In this document: positions 49,565 to 58,547 of the stretch, in pieces
Position numbering within the stretch: position 1 is the first letter of the stretch
How the letters are laid out: every line of letters starts with the position of its first letter
The notes under the pieces: model-generated
What the model saw: the letters and a program-made list of their open reading frames with translations, nothing else
Databases searched by the model: none
What the model was told of the DNA's origin: nothing
NCBI RefSeq assembly: GCF_004310285.1
Contig: NZ_SISF01000032.1
Location: forward strand, 186,001 to 250,000
DNA: 64,000 nucleotides
Source: Agrobacterium cavarae
GTDB lineage: Bacteria > Pseudomonadota > Alphaproteobacteria > Rhizobiales > Rhizobiaceae
Direction of reading: 5' to 3'
Program-made: the position numbers and the translations under genes

Positions 49565-50752
49565 TTAGAGCTTGACCCAGCTGCCGTTGTCCTTGGACGA
49601 GCGAATACACGCCTCGACAAAGGCAACGCCTTTCACGCCATCATCCACGGTTGGATAGATGACGGCCTTGTTGAGATCAGAACCGTTGCGGCGCGCATCG
49701 ATGGCATTGGCCGCTTCCGAGTAGATCGTCGCGAAGGCTTCTAGGTAACCTTCCGGGTGACCCGACGGAATGCGTGTGACACGGGACGCCGCATCACCGG
49801 CACCGGCGCCACCGCGGGTGATCAGTTGCTTTGGCTCTCCAAGCTTGGTGAACCACAGATAGTTCGGGTCCGCCTGCGTCCATTCCAGCCCAGCCTTGGT
49901 GCCATAGACGCGCACCTTCAAGCCGTTCTCATGGCCAACGGCGACCTGGCTGCACCACAAAAGACCCTTGGCCGCCTGCTTTCCGTCTTTCGCCTTGAAG
50001 CGCAGCATGACGTGGGCGTTGTCATCCAGGCGCCGGCCTTCGACAAAGGTGTGCACGTCGGCTGCAAGCTCATCCAACTCCAAACCCGAAATGAAGCATC
50101 CGAGGTTGTAGGCATGGGTGCCGATGTCACCCGTCGACCCGCCTGCACCCGACTGCGCGGGGTCAGTTCTCCAGACCGCCTGCTTGGCGCCGGTCTGTTC
50201 GATCGGCTCGGCCAGCCAATCCTGCGGATACTCCATCTGAACCAGACGAATATCGCCGAGCACGCCACTTTCCACCAGCTCCCGTGCATGGCGGACCATG
50301 GGGTAGCCGGTATAATTGTGGGTGAGCACGAACAGCGCATCCGCCTTGTCGGCAACCTCTTTCAGCTTCTTGGCATCTTCGAGGTTGGAGGTCAGCGGCT
50401 TATCGCAAATGACGTGGATACCGCGCTCCAGGAAGGCCTTTGCCGCCGGATAGTGAACATGGTTCGGCGTGACGATCGCGACGGCGTCGATGCCATCTTC
50501 GCGTGTCGATTCCTTTTCCGCCATTTCCTCATAGGAGCCGTAGCAGCGGTCTTCGTCGAGCCCCAGCTCCAGACCGGACGCCTTCGACTTCTCCGGTGTG
50601 GACGACAATGCGCCTGCCACCAATTCGAACCGGTTGTCGAGACGCGCCGCCATGCGGTGAACGCCGCCGATGAACGCGCCGCTGCCACCGCCGACCATAC
50701 CGAGGCGAATACGCTTGGACGCCTTGTCGGTCGTCTTTCCTTCAATTGCCAT
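49565..50752 (-). CDS. Gfo/Idh/MocA-family oxidoreductase
   Basis: 395 residues from ATG 50752; an in-frame start at 50770 would add six. GMVGGGSGAFIGGVHR is the cofactor site, CDKPLTSNLEDA the EKP-type motif, and GDIGTHAYNL a probable catalytic Asp/His segment. Such enzymes oxidise C3 of glucosides or inositols. It follows the TIM-barrel isomerase gene after 26 bases on the same strand; the two probably act in sequence. Confidence 0.9.
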   Translation of the reverse strand: MAIEGKTTDKASKRIRLGMVGGGSGAFIGGVHRMAARLDNRFELVAGALSSTPEKSKASGLELGLDEDRCYGSYEEMAEKESTREDGIDAVAIVTPNHVHYPAAKAFLERGIHVICDKPLTSNLEDAKKLKEVADKADALFVLTHNYTGYPMVRHARELVESGVLGDIRLVQMEYPQDWLAEPIEQTGAKQAVWRTDPAQSGAGGSTGDIGTHAYNLGCFISGLELDELAADVHTFVEGRRLDDNAHVMLRFKAKDGKQAAKGLLWCSQVAVGHENGLKVRVYGTKAGLEWTQADPNYLWFTKLGEPKQLITRGGAGAGDAASRVTRIPSGHPEGYLEAFATIYSEAANAIDARRNGSDLNKAVIYPTVDDGVKGVAFVEACIRSSKDNGSWVKL

Positions 50753-50778
50753 AGTTTTCAGTCCTCGCAATCGTTCTA

Positions 50779-51831
50779 TTACAGGCCGAGCATGCGCCGG
50801 TTGGCCGCATCATCCGTGCCACTGGAGGCGAAATCGTCGAAGGCCTTTTCCGTCACGCGGATGATGTGTGCCTTGACGAATTCAGCGCCTTCGCGCGCGC
50901 CGTCTTCAGGATGCTTCAAGGCGCATTCCCATTCGACGACGGCCCAGCCATCGAAATCATTGGCCGCCATCTTGGAGAAGACGGCGCCAAAATCGACCTG
51001 GCCGTCGCCAAGCGAGCGGAAGCGGCCCGCGCGGTTGACCCAACCCTGATAGCCGCCATAGACGCCCTGGCGTCCCGTCGGATTGAACTCGGCGTCCTTG
51101 ACGTGGAACATCTTGATGCGGTCTTTGTAGATGTCGATATTGTCGAGATAATCCAGGCACTGCAGCACGTAGTGCGAGGGGTCGTAGAGCATGTTGGCGC
51201 GGCTGTGGTTCTTCACACGCTCCAAGAACATTTCGAAGGTCACGCCATCATGCAGGTCTTCGCCTGGATGAATTTCGTAGCAGACATCGACACCCTGCTC
51301 ATCGGCAAAGTTCAGGATTGGCGTCCAGCGTCTTGCGAGTTCGTCGAATGCCGTTTCCACTAGGCCTGCAGGACGTTGCGGCCACGGGTAGATGAAGGGC
51401 CAGGCGAGAGCACCTGAAAATGTCGCGTGTGCATCGATGCCGAGATTGCGCGATGCCTTCAAGGCGAGCTTGACCTGATCGACCGCCCATTCCTGCCGTG
51501 CCTTGGGATTGCCGCGCACTTCCGGTGCTGCAAAACCGTCGAAGGCTTCGTCATAGGCGGGGTGAACCGCCACGAGCTGCCCCTGAAGATGGGTCGAAAG
51601 CTCGGTCACTTCGACACCATTCTGGCGCGCAACGCCAGCAAATTCTTCGCAATAATCCTTGGATTCCGCTGCCTTCTTGAGGTCGATCAATTGGCTCGCC
51701 CATGTCGGCACCTGAACGCCGACATACCCTTTTTCAGCGGCCCATTTGGTGATCGCGTCCCAGCTGTTGAAAGGTGCGGCATCTCCCGCGAACTGACCCA
51801 GAAACAAACCGGGACCCTTGATCGTCTTCAT
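50779..51831 (-). CDS. Sugar phosphate isomerase/epimerase-like TIM-barrel protein
   Basis: 350 residues. AP_endonuc_2 fold: GYVGVQVPTW, CYEIHPGEDLHDG (Glu and His metal ligands), YDPSHYVLQ (Asp, His), FHVKDAEF (His, Asp) and VVEWEC (Glu). These are Mn/Mg sites of xylose-isomerase-like proteins, including 3-keto-sugar hydratases and C-glycoside deglycosidase subunits. AGGAGG lies eight bases before ATG 51831. First gene of an operon with a Gfo/Idh/MocA enzyme. Confidence 0.88.
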   Translation of the reverse strand: MKTIKGPGLFLGQFAGDAAPFNSWDAITKWAAEKGYVGVQVPTWASQLIDLKKAAESKDYCEEFAGVARQNGVEVTELSTHLQGQLVAVHPAYDEAFDGFAAPEVRGNPKARQEWAVDQVKLALKASRNLGIDAHATFSGALAWPFIYPWPQRPAGLVETAFDELARRWTPILNFADEQGVDVCYEIHPGEDLHDGVTFEMFLERVKNHSRANMLYDPSHYVLQCLDYLDNIDIYKDRIKMFHVKDAEFNPTGRQGVYGGYQGWVNRAGRFRSLGDGQVDFGAVFSKMAANDFDGWAVVEWECALKHPEDGAREGAEFVKAHIIRVTEKAFDDFASSGTDDAANRRMLGL

Positions 51832-51844
51832 CTCTGACTTCCTC

Positions 51845-51858
51845 CTGTATCGATACAG
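51845..51858. promoter_or_regulatory. LacI-type operator palindrome CTGTATCGATACAG
   Basis: A perfect 14-bp palindrome with the central CG typical of LacI/GalR operators. It lies 14 bp before the isomerase start and abuts its ribosome site, a position for repression. No LacI gene is present in the window. Confidence 0.55.
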
Positions 51859-52112
51859 TTGAACGGACCAAGCCTCCGCCGCGCAACCGCGGACAAGCTA
51901 ACCGCTCCAGAATTTCGTGCAACCCTGAATGTCGCTCGCGCCGCTAAAAAATGCACGGTGGCGACGCCGACCGCTGGAGAAGCTTCGAAGCGAGTCTCGC
52001 TCGCGATAACAACTTCGGGAGAGCGTCTCAAACGAAGCCAGTGCGGGAAACCTTTTGCAGTTGCTGTGGTTATCCGTTCTCAACCTTTGATCACCAGGAG
52101 CTTCGAACCGCC

Positions 52113-52805
52113 ATGATATTGACCAGACGCGCAGTCCTTGCAGCCGGCGCCGCCTCGGCTGCCGCCACGGTTCTTTCAACGCCCTCCATCGGCCGTGCCG
52201 CAGCTCCTTTCGAGCAGCCCGCACTTCCCTTCAAGGAGGACGCGCTGGCGCCGCATATCTCGGCAAAGACGGTGGGCCTCCATTACGGCAAGCACCACAA
52301 GGCCTATTTCGACAAGCTCAACACGCTTTCGAAGGGCACGCCCTATGCGGACATGAAGCTGGAAGAGATCGTGACTGCGTCCTACGGCAAGGCGGCAGAC
52401 AAGAAGATCTTCAACAACGCCGCGCAGGCGTGGAACCACATCTTCTACTGGGACCAGTTCGTGCCCGGCGGCCCGAACAGACCAGAGGGAAAAACGGCCG
52501 ATGAAATCAACGCCGCATTCGGCGGTTATGACAAGTTCATCGAAAAGGCCGTCGCGGCTTCCGATGAGGTCTTCGGCACCGGCTGGGTTTGGCTCACAAG
52601 AGATGACGCCAACAAGCTCGCGCTGGTCGGATATGAAGACGGCAACAACCCTGTGGCCGTCGGTCGCCCGGCCTATCTCGGCATCGATATCTGGGAACAC
52701 GCCTATTACGTCGATTACGAGAACCGCAAGCCTGCCCATATCAAGGCCGTGCTGGAAAACCTCGTGAACTGGCGCTTCGTCGGCGACAAGATCTCTGCGG
52801 CTTGA
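52113..52805 (+). CDS. Fe/Mn superoxide dismutase with Tat-type export signal
   Basis: 230 residues from ATG 52113. The N-terminus MILTRRAVLAAGAASAAATVL has a twin arginine followed by a hydrophobic stretch and an AxA-like site (GRAAA). Then the SOD fold: LHYGKHHKAYFDKL and AWNHIFYWDQF (His ligands), and DIWEHAYYVDYENRK (Asp, His). Converts superoxide to peroxide, here probably in the periplasm as a folded, metal-loaded enzyme. Single gene. Confidence 0.9.
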   Translation: MILTRRAVLAAGAASAAATVLSTPSIGRAAAPFEQPALPFKEDALAPHISAKTVGLHYGKHHKAYFDKLNTLSKGTPYADMKLEEIVTASYGKAADKKIFNNAAQAWNHIFYWDQFVPGGPNRPEGKTADEINAAFGGYDKFIEKAVAASDEVFGTGWVWLTRDDANKLALVGYEDGNNPVAVGRPAYLGIDIWEHAYYVDYENRKPAHIKAVLENLVNWRFVGDKISAA

Positions 52806-53114
52806 GGTTCGTCGGCGCAATCGACGACTGAACCATCGCGATCCACCTCATGCGCCCTGCATCTCGCGGGGCGCTTTCGCATGACTGCACCTCACGGCGG
52901 TAGAAGGATATATCGCATTTGAGCAATTCGACGATCATAACATTCTAATGATTTCGCCTAAAATAGTATCAGATCGCGGAAAGTTGAATATTTGATCAAA
53001 AATCATATGAATCGTTTCAGTGTTCGCTTGAGTATGTAAAGACTTTCTTATAACGACGATCAGTCGGCATTCGCGGGACAAGCGAGCCGGTTACAAAAAA
53101 TTGGGAGCTCACAT
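52806..53114. other. Intergenic region before the peptide ABC operon
   Basis: 309 bp. The left part holds a possible terminator of the SOD gene; the right part is AT-rich and likely contains the promoter of the peptide operon, but no clear box can be named. Confidence 0.5.
52852..52877 (+). terminator. Possible terminator of the SOD gene
   Basis: GCGCCC (52852-52857) pairs with GGGCGC (52869-52874), followed by TTT. Short stem, wide loop that may pair further (TGC/GCG). Confidence 0.45.
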
Positions 53115-54713
53115 ATGAGATACAAATTTGGCATCATCGCCGCCGCTCTGCTTTCGGCGACGTGCTTCGCGAATGTGGCAAGCGCGAAAACCTTCGTCTA
53201 TTGCTCCGAAGGTTCTCCTGAAGGCTTCGATCCGGGCCTCTACACTGCCGGCACCACCTTCGACGCCGCTGCACACACCGTTTACAGCCGCCTGCTGGAA
53301 TTCGAAAAGGGCACCACGAAGCCGATTCCAGGTCTCGCGGAGAGCTGGGAAGTTTCCAAGGACGGCAAGGAGTACACCTTCAAGCTGCGTCCTGGCGTCA
53401 AGTTCCAGACCACAGACTTCTTCACGCCGACCCGCGACCTGAATGCCGATGACGTTGTTTTCTCCATCGAGCGCCAGATCAAGACCGACAATCCATGGCA
53501 CCAGTATGTTCCGGGCACGTCCTGGGAATATGCAGCCGGCATGGGCTTCCCTGAACTGATCAAGTCGGTCGAAAAAGTCGACGACATGACGGTCAAGTTC
53601 ACGCTGAACCGCCCGGAAGCTCCTTTCCTCGCAAACCTCGCAATGCCTTTCGCTTCGATCGTTTCAAAGGAATACACCGATAAGCTCGCTGCCGAAGGCA
53701 AGCAGGCCGAACTGAACCAGAAGCCGGTCGGCACTGGTCCGTTCACATTCGTCGGCTACCAGCAGGATGCCGTCATCCGCTACAAGGCCAACAAGGATTA
53801 TTGGGGCGGCGCACCGAAGATCGACGATCTGGTTTTCGCCATCACCACGGACGCTGCCGTTCGCTACCAGAAGCTCAAGGCTGGCGAATGCCACCTGATG
53901 CCTTACCCGAACGCTGCTGACGTTCAGTCCATGAAGTCGGACTCGAACCTCAAGGTCATGGAGCAGGAAGGCCTCAACGTTGCCTACCTCGCCTACAACA
54001 CCACCCAGGCTCCGTTCGACAAGGTCGAAGTGCGCAAGGCGCTGAACAAGGCCATCAACAAGAAGGCCATTGTCGACGCTGTCTTCCAGGGCATGGCAAC
54101 ACCTGCCAAGAACCCGCTGCCGCCGACCATGTGGTCCTATAACGACAAGATCGAAGACGATACCTACGATCTCGACGCTGCCAAGAAGATGCTCGCAGAT
54201 GCCGGCGTGAAGGACCTCTCCATGAAGGTCTGGGCGATGCCCGTTTCGCGTCCTTACATGCTGAACGCCCGTCGCGCGGCTGAAATCATCCAGGATGATT
54301 TCGCCAAGATCGGCGTCAAGGTTGAAATCGTCTCCTACGAGTGGGCCGAATATCTCGACCGTTCCAAGGCCAAGGACCGTGACGGCGCTGTCATGCTCGG
54401 CTGGACTGGCGACAATGGCGATCCGGACAACTTCCTTGATACGCTGCTCGGCTGCGAAGCTGTTGGCGGTAACAACCGTGCACAGTGGTGCAACAAGGAG
54501 TTCAACGATCTGGTGAAGAAGGCCAAGGTTACGACCGATCAGGCCGAGCGCACCAAGCTCTACGAAGAAGCTCAGGTTGTCTTCAAGAAGGAAGCACCTT
54601 GGGCCACGCTCGACCACTCCCTGTCCATCGTTCCGATGCGCAAGGAAGTAACGGGCTTCGTTCAGAGCCCGCTGGGTGACTTCACGTTCGAAAACGTCGA
54701 CATCACCGAGTAA
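53115..54713 (+). CDS. dppA: Dipeptide/oligopeptide ABC transporter binding protein (DppA type)
   Basis: 532 residues with GGGAG eight bases before ATG 53115. Signal peptide (MRYKFGIIAAALLSATCFANVASA), then TFVYCSEGSPEGFDPGLYTAGTTFDAA, a classical DppA opening, and the SBP_bac_5 fold to the end. Captures di- or small peptides, or haem, in the periplasm. First gene of a five-gene operon. A UUCG hairpin follows. Confidence 0.92.
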   Translation: MRYKFGIIAAALLSATCFANVASAKTFVYCSEGSPEGFDPGLYTAGTTFDAAAHTVYSRLLEFEKGTTKPIPGLAESWEVSKDGKEYTFKLRPGVKFQTTDFFTPTRDLNADDVVFSIERQIKTDNPWHQYVPGTSWEYAAGMGFPELIKSVEKVDDMTVKFTLNRPEAPFLANLAMPFASIVSKEYTDKLAAEGKQAELNQKPVGTGPFTFVGYQQDAVIRYKANKDYWGGAPKIDDLVFAITTDAAVRYQKLKAGECHLMPYPNAADVQSMKSDSNLKVMEQEGLNVAYLAYNTTQAPFDKVEVRKALNKAINKKAIVDAVFQGMATPAKNPLPPTMWSYNDKIEDDTYDLDAAKKMLADAGVKDLSMKVWAMPVSRPYMLNARRAAEIIQDDFAKIGVKVEIVSYEWAEYLDRSKAKDRDGAVMLGWTGDNGDPDNFLDTLLGCEAVGGNNRAQWCNKEFNDLVKKAKVTTDQAERTKLYEEAQVVFKKEAPWATLDHSLSIVPMRKEVTGFVQSPLGDFTFENVDITE

Positions 54714-54733
54714 TCGCTGCACCCAAACAGACA

Positions 54734-54763
54734 TGCCGCGCATCTTTTCGAAGGTGCGCGGCA
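54734..54763 (+). promoter_or_regulatory. Intercistronic stem-loop after dppA
   Basis: TGCCGCGCATCTT (54734-54746) pairs with AAGGTGCGCGGCA (54751-54763), 13 pairs with one G-U, closed by a TTCG tetraloop. No long T-run, so it likely stabilises dppA mRNA or attenuates. Confidence 0.75.
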
Positions 54764-54859
54764 GTTCCTTTATGCGGCACTCATAACATACCAATAAGCA
54801 GGCGAAACTGCCTCGTGCCAGAGCATAGGTTCCTTGAAGGAACAGATCGAAGGTTTCTC

Positions 54860-55864
54860 ATGATTGGCTTTCTCGTGCGGCGTATTGCCGTGCTCATCCC
54901 GACATTCATCGGGGTTTCTATCATCGCGTTCCTGTTCATCCGGCTTCTGCCGGGCGATCCGGTCGCACTGCTGTCCGGCGAACGCGTCATGTCGCCAGAG
55001 CGTCATGCGCAGATCAGCGCAGCGCTCGGTCTCGACCGTCCGCTCGTGATCCAGTATTTCGACTATTTGAAGGGCATCCTGACAGGCGATTTCGGCACGT
55101 CCATCGTGTCCAAATCTCCGATCATCGATCAGTTCTTCGCGCTTTTCCCGGCAACGGTCGAACTCTCCTTCTGCGCCATTATCCTGGCAATCTGCATTGG
55201 TATTCCGGCAGGTGTGATTGCGGCCATCAAGCGTGGCTCGGTCTTCGATCAGGGTCTGATGGGCATCGCGCTCGTGGGCTATTCCATGCCGATCTTCTGG
55301 TGGGGCCTGCTGCTGATCATCCTGTTTTCCGGCATTCTGCAATGGACGCCGGTTTCGGGGCGCATCTCGCTGATGTTCTACTTCCCGCCGGTCACCGGCT
55401 TCATGCTGATCGACTCGCTGCTCTCCGGGCAGAAGGGGGCATTCGCCTCCGCGCTGAGCCATCTGGCCCTGCCATCGATCGTGCTTGCCACCATTCCACT
55501 TGCCGTCATTGCGCGCCAGACGCGCTCGGCCATGCTGGAAGTTTTGTCGGAAGACTACGTGCGCACCGCACGCGCCAAGGGCCTGTCTCCCTTCCGGGTG
55601 ATCGGCATCCACGCGCTGCGCAACGCCATGATCCCGGTCATCACCACCATCGGTCTCCAGGTCGGCGTCATGCTGGCAGGTGCCATCCTCACCGAAACGA
55701 TCTTCTCCTGGCCGGGCATCGGCAAGTGGATGGTCGATTCCGTCTTCCGCCGCGATTACCCGGTCATTCAGGGTGGTCTGCTGTTGATTGCAGGCATCAT
55801 CATGGTCGTCAACCTCATCGTTGACCTCCTCTATGGCCTGATCAACCCGCGCATCCGGCACTAA
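54860..55864 (+). CDS. dppB: Dipeptide ABC transporter permease (DppB type)
   Basis: 334 residues from ATG 54860 (AAGG upstream). Six membrane helices: MIGFLVRRIAVLIPTFIGVSIIAF is the standard N-terminus. The EAA loop reads SEDYVRTARAKGLSPFRVIGIHALRNA near 232-258. Pairs with DppC. 15 bases before dppC. Confidence 0.93.
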   Translation: MIGFLVRRIAVLIPTFIGVSIIAFLFIRLLPGDPVALLSGERVMSPERHAQISAALGLDRPLVIQYFDYLKGILTGDFGTSIVSKSPIIDQFFALFPATVELSFCAIILAICIGIPAGVIAAIKRGSVFDQGLMGIALVGYSMPIFWWGLLLIILFSGILQWTPVSGRISLMFYFPPVTGFMLIDSLLSGQKGAFASALSHLALPSIVLATIPLAVIARQTRSAMLEVLSEDYVRTARAKGLSPFRVIGIHALRNAMIPVITTIGLQVGVMLAGAILTETIFSWPGIGKWMVDSVFRRDYPVIQGGLLLIAGIIMVVNLIVDLLYGLINPRIRH

Positions 55865-55879
55865 AGGGAGGACCGTTTC

Positions 55880-56797
55880 ATGGCCGATACCGCCATTACC
55901 AAAACCGCTGCACCGGTTTCCTCTGCTGCCATGCGCAAGCAGATGCTCAAGGAATTCTGGTTCTATTTCTCGGAAAACAAGGGTGCCGTCATCGGCCTTT
56001 ATGTTTTCCTCGCGCTCGTGATCATTGCCGTCTTCGCGCACTTCATCGCGCCGCACTCGCCATTTGAACAGTATCGTGACGCTGTCCTTCTGCCGCCCGC
56101 CTGGGTTGAAGGGGGACGCCTAACCTATCTGCTCGGCACCGACCCGGTCGGCCGCGATATTCTGTCCCGCCTCATCTACGGCGCGCAGTATTCGCTGTTC
56201 ATCGGTGTCTTCGTCACCACGCTGTCCTTGACCACAGGCGTCGTCATCGGCGTTCTGGCCGGCTATTATCGCGGCTGGCTCGACACCGCCATCATGCGTC
56301 TGATGGACATCATCCTGGCCTTCCCGTCGCTGCTTCTGGCGCTCGTTCTCGTCGCCATTCTCGGACCGGGACTAACGAACGGCATGATCGCGATTGCCCT
56401 CGTTCTTCAGCCGCACTTCGTGCGCCTGACCCGTGCCGCGGTGATGGCAGAAAAGAGCAAGGACTATGTGACTGCGTCGCGCCTTGCAGGTGCCGGTCCT
56501 CTGCGTCTGATGTTCCGCACCATCCTGCCGAACTGCACAGCCCCACTCATCGTCCAGGCAACGCTCTCCTTCTCGAACGCCATTCTCGACGCAGCCGCTC
56601 TCGGCTTCCTCGGCATGGGCGCACAGCCGCCCGCACCCGAATGGGGCACCATGCTTGCCGAAGCGCGTGAATTCATTCTGCGCGCGTGGTGGGTCGTCAC
56701 CTTCCCAGGTCTTGCCATCCTCATCACCGTTCTTGCCATCAACCTGATGGGCGATGGTCTGCGTGATGCGCTCGACCCGAAACTGAAGAGGTCCTGA
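55880..56797 (+). CDS. dppC: Dipeptide ABC transporter permease (DppC type)
   Basis: 305 residues, with AGGGAGG before ATG 55880. An N-terminal oppC_N segment (EFWFYFSENKGAVIGLYVFLALVII), LLGTDPVGRDILSRLIYG and the EAA loop SKDYVTASRLAGAGPLRLMFRTILPN. Six helices. Confidence 0.93.
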   Translation: MADTAITKTAAPVSSAAMRKQMLKEFWFYFSENKGAVIGLYVFLALVIIAVFAHFIAPHSPFEQYRDAVLLPPAWVEGGRLTYLLGTDPVGRDILSRLIYGAQYSLFIGVFVTTLSLTTGVVIGVLAGYYRGWLDTAIMRLMDIILAFPSLLLALVLVAILGPGLTNGMIAIALVLQPHFVRLTRAAVMAEKSKDYVTASRLAGAGPLRLMFRTILPNCTAPLIVQATLSFSNAILDAAALGFLGMGAQPPAPEWGTMLAEAREFILRAWWVVTFPGLAILITVLAINLMGDGLRDALDPKLKRS

Positions 56798-56798
56798 T

Positions 56799-57665
56799 AT
56801 GGCACTTCTGCAAATCGATAATCTCACCGTCGAGTTTGAAACCGCCAATGGCTGGTTCCGCGCTGTGGATGGCGTGTCGATCTCGGTCGATCCGGGTGAA
56901 GTGCTTGCCATCGTCGGCGAGTCCGGCTCCGGCAAGTCCGTCTCCATGCTGGCCGTTATGGGCCTCTTACCTTGGACGGCACGCATTACCGCCGACCGCA
57001 TGCTCTTCCAGGGCAAGGATATCCAGAATCTCAGCGCATCCGAACGCCGCAAGCTGATCGGCAAGGATGTTGCCATGATCTTCCAGGAACCGGTTGCAAG
57101 CCTCAATCCGTGCTTCACGGTTGGTTTCCAGATCGAGGAAGTTCTGCGAATCCATATGGGCCTCGACAAGAAGGCACGTCGCGCACGCGCGATCGAACTC
57201 TTCAAGCTCGTCGGTCTGCCGGATCCGGAAGAGCGGTTGAAGCATTATCCGCACCAGATGTCTGGCGGTCAGTGCCAGCGCGTGATGATCGCAATCGCGA
57301 TCGCCTGCAATCCGAAGCTCCTGATCGCCGACGAGCCGACCACCGCGCTCGACGTGACGATCCAGAAGCAGATCCTCGATCTCATCATGCGCCTGCAGGC
57401 CGAAACCGGCATGGGCCTGATCATGATCACCCATGACATGGGCGTGGTGGCGGAAACGGCCGACCGCGTCGTGGTCCAGTATAAGGGTCGCAAGATGGAG
57501 GAGGCCGACGTGCTCACTCTGTTTGAAAACCCGAAGAGCAACTATACCAAGGCACTTCTGGCAGCGCTGCCGGAGAATGCGACGGGCGATCGCCTGACGA
57601 CCGTATCGCAGTTCTTCGATGGCACACCGACGCCAGCCGCAAGCATTGGGGGAGAAACGGCATGA
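56799..57665 (+). CDS. dppD: Dipeptide ABC transporter ATPase (DppD type)
   Basis: 288 residues. Walker A GESGSGKS, Walker [13 protein letters not shown] and the signature [14 protein letters not shown], with Cys at the usual Gln/Arg position. Ends in an ATGA overlap with dppF. A C-terminal oligopeptide-type extension is shortened, with no CxxxxC iron-sulfur cysteines visible at the end. Confidence 0.92.
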   Translation: MALLQIDNLTVEFETANGWFRAVDGVSISVDPGEVLAIVGESGSGKSVSMLAVMGLLPWTARITADRMLFQGKDIQNLSASERRKLIGKDVAMIFQEPVASLNPCFTVGFQIEEVLRIHMGLDKKARRARAIELFKLVGLPDPEERLKHYPHQMSGGQCQRVMIAIAIACNPKLLIADEPTTALDVTIQKQILDLIMRLQAETGMGLIMITHDMGVVAETADRVVVQYKGRKMEEADVLTLFENPKSNYTKALLAALPENATGDRLTTVSQFFDGTPTPAASIGGETA

Positions 57666-58507
57666 GCGACAACAAGATCATGCTCGAAGTCCGCGACATG
57701 AAGCGGGATTATCATATCCCTGGCGGCTTTCTGAAGCAGAGCAAGACGGTCCATGCCGTCAAGGGCGTTTCCTTCAAGCTGGAGACAGGCAAGACTCTGG
57801 CAATCGTCGGCGAAAGCGGCTGCGGCAAGTCTACCCTTGCCCGCATGCTGACCTTCATCGACGAGCCCACATCCGGCGAACTCTTCATCGATGGCGAGAA
57901 GATGGACACACGTCCCGGCCACCTGACGGCGGATATGCGCCAGAAGGTGCAGATCGTGTTCCAGAATCCCTATGGCTCACTCAACCCGCGCCAGAAGATC
58001 GGCGATGTGCTGGGTGAATCGCTGCTGATCAACACCAAAATGTCCGCCGCCGAGCGCCGCGAAAAGGCAACCGACATGCTGGTGCGCGTCGGTCTCGGCC
58101 CCGAGCATTACAACCGTTATCCGCACATGTTCTCCGGCGGACAGCGCCAGCGTATCGCCATTGCGCGTGCACTGATGCTCAATCCGAAGCTTCTCGTACT
58201 GGACGAGCCGGTTTCCGCGCTCGATCTCTCGGTCCAGGCACAGGTGCTGAACCTGCTTGCCGACCTTCAGGACGAATTCGGTCTGACCTATGTCTTCATC
58301 AGTCACGACCTGTCGGTGGTGAGGTATATCGCCGACGAAGTGATGGTGATGTATTTCGGTGAAGCGGTCGAATATGGCACCCGCGACGAGGTCTTCTCCG
58401 ACCCCAAGCACAGCTACACCCGCACATTGTTTGCGGCCACGCCCAAGGCAGATGTGGAATCGATCCGCGCCCGCATGGCCGCAAAGGCTATGGCGAAGAC
58501 CGGCTGA
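57662..58507 (+). CDS. dppF: Dipeptide ABC transporter ATPase (DppF type)
   Basis: 281 residues. Walker A GESGCGKST, signature FSGGQRQRIAIARAL, Walker B LLVLDEPVSALDLSVQ, switch FISHDLSVVRYIADEVMVMYFG. Forms the ATPase pair with DppD. Last gene before a strong terminator. Confidence 0.93.
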   Translation: MSDNKIMLEVRDMKRDYHIPGGFLKQSKTVHAVKGVSFKLETGKTLAIVGESGCGKSTLARMLTFIDEPTSGELFIDGEKMDTRPGHLTADMRQKVQIVFQNPYGSLNPRQKIGDVLGESLLINTKMSAAERREKATDMLVRVGLGPEHYNRYPHMFSGGQRQRIAIARALMLNPKLLVLDEPVSALDLSVQAQVLNLLADLQDEFGLTYVFISHDLSVVRYIADEVMVMYFGEAVEYGTRDEVFSDPKHSYTRTLFAATPKADVESIRARMAAKAMAKTG

Positions 58508-58520
58508 TCACACGACCCTC

Positions 58521-58547
58521 AAGCCTCGGAGAAATCCGAGGCTTTTT
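58521..58547 (+). terminator. Rho-independent terminator of the dpp operon
   Basis: AAGCCTCGGA (58521-58530) pairs with TCCGAGGCTT (58535-58544) around GAAA; TTTTT is at 58543-58547. It also ends the convergent methyltransferase gene. Confidence 0.9.

Noticed and set aside
49757..51049. A 430-codon open frame on the plus strand
   Set aside because: Antisense shadow of the Gfo/Idh and isomerase genes, crossing the intergenic gap between them without a ribosome site.
54770..56056. A 428-codon open frame on the minus strand
   Set aside because: Antisense to dppB and dppC; extremely rich in Asp, Glu, Arg and His, as expected from reading membrane-protein codons backwards.
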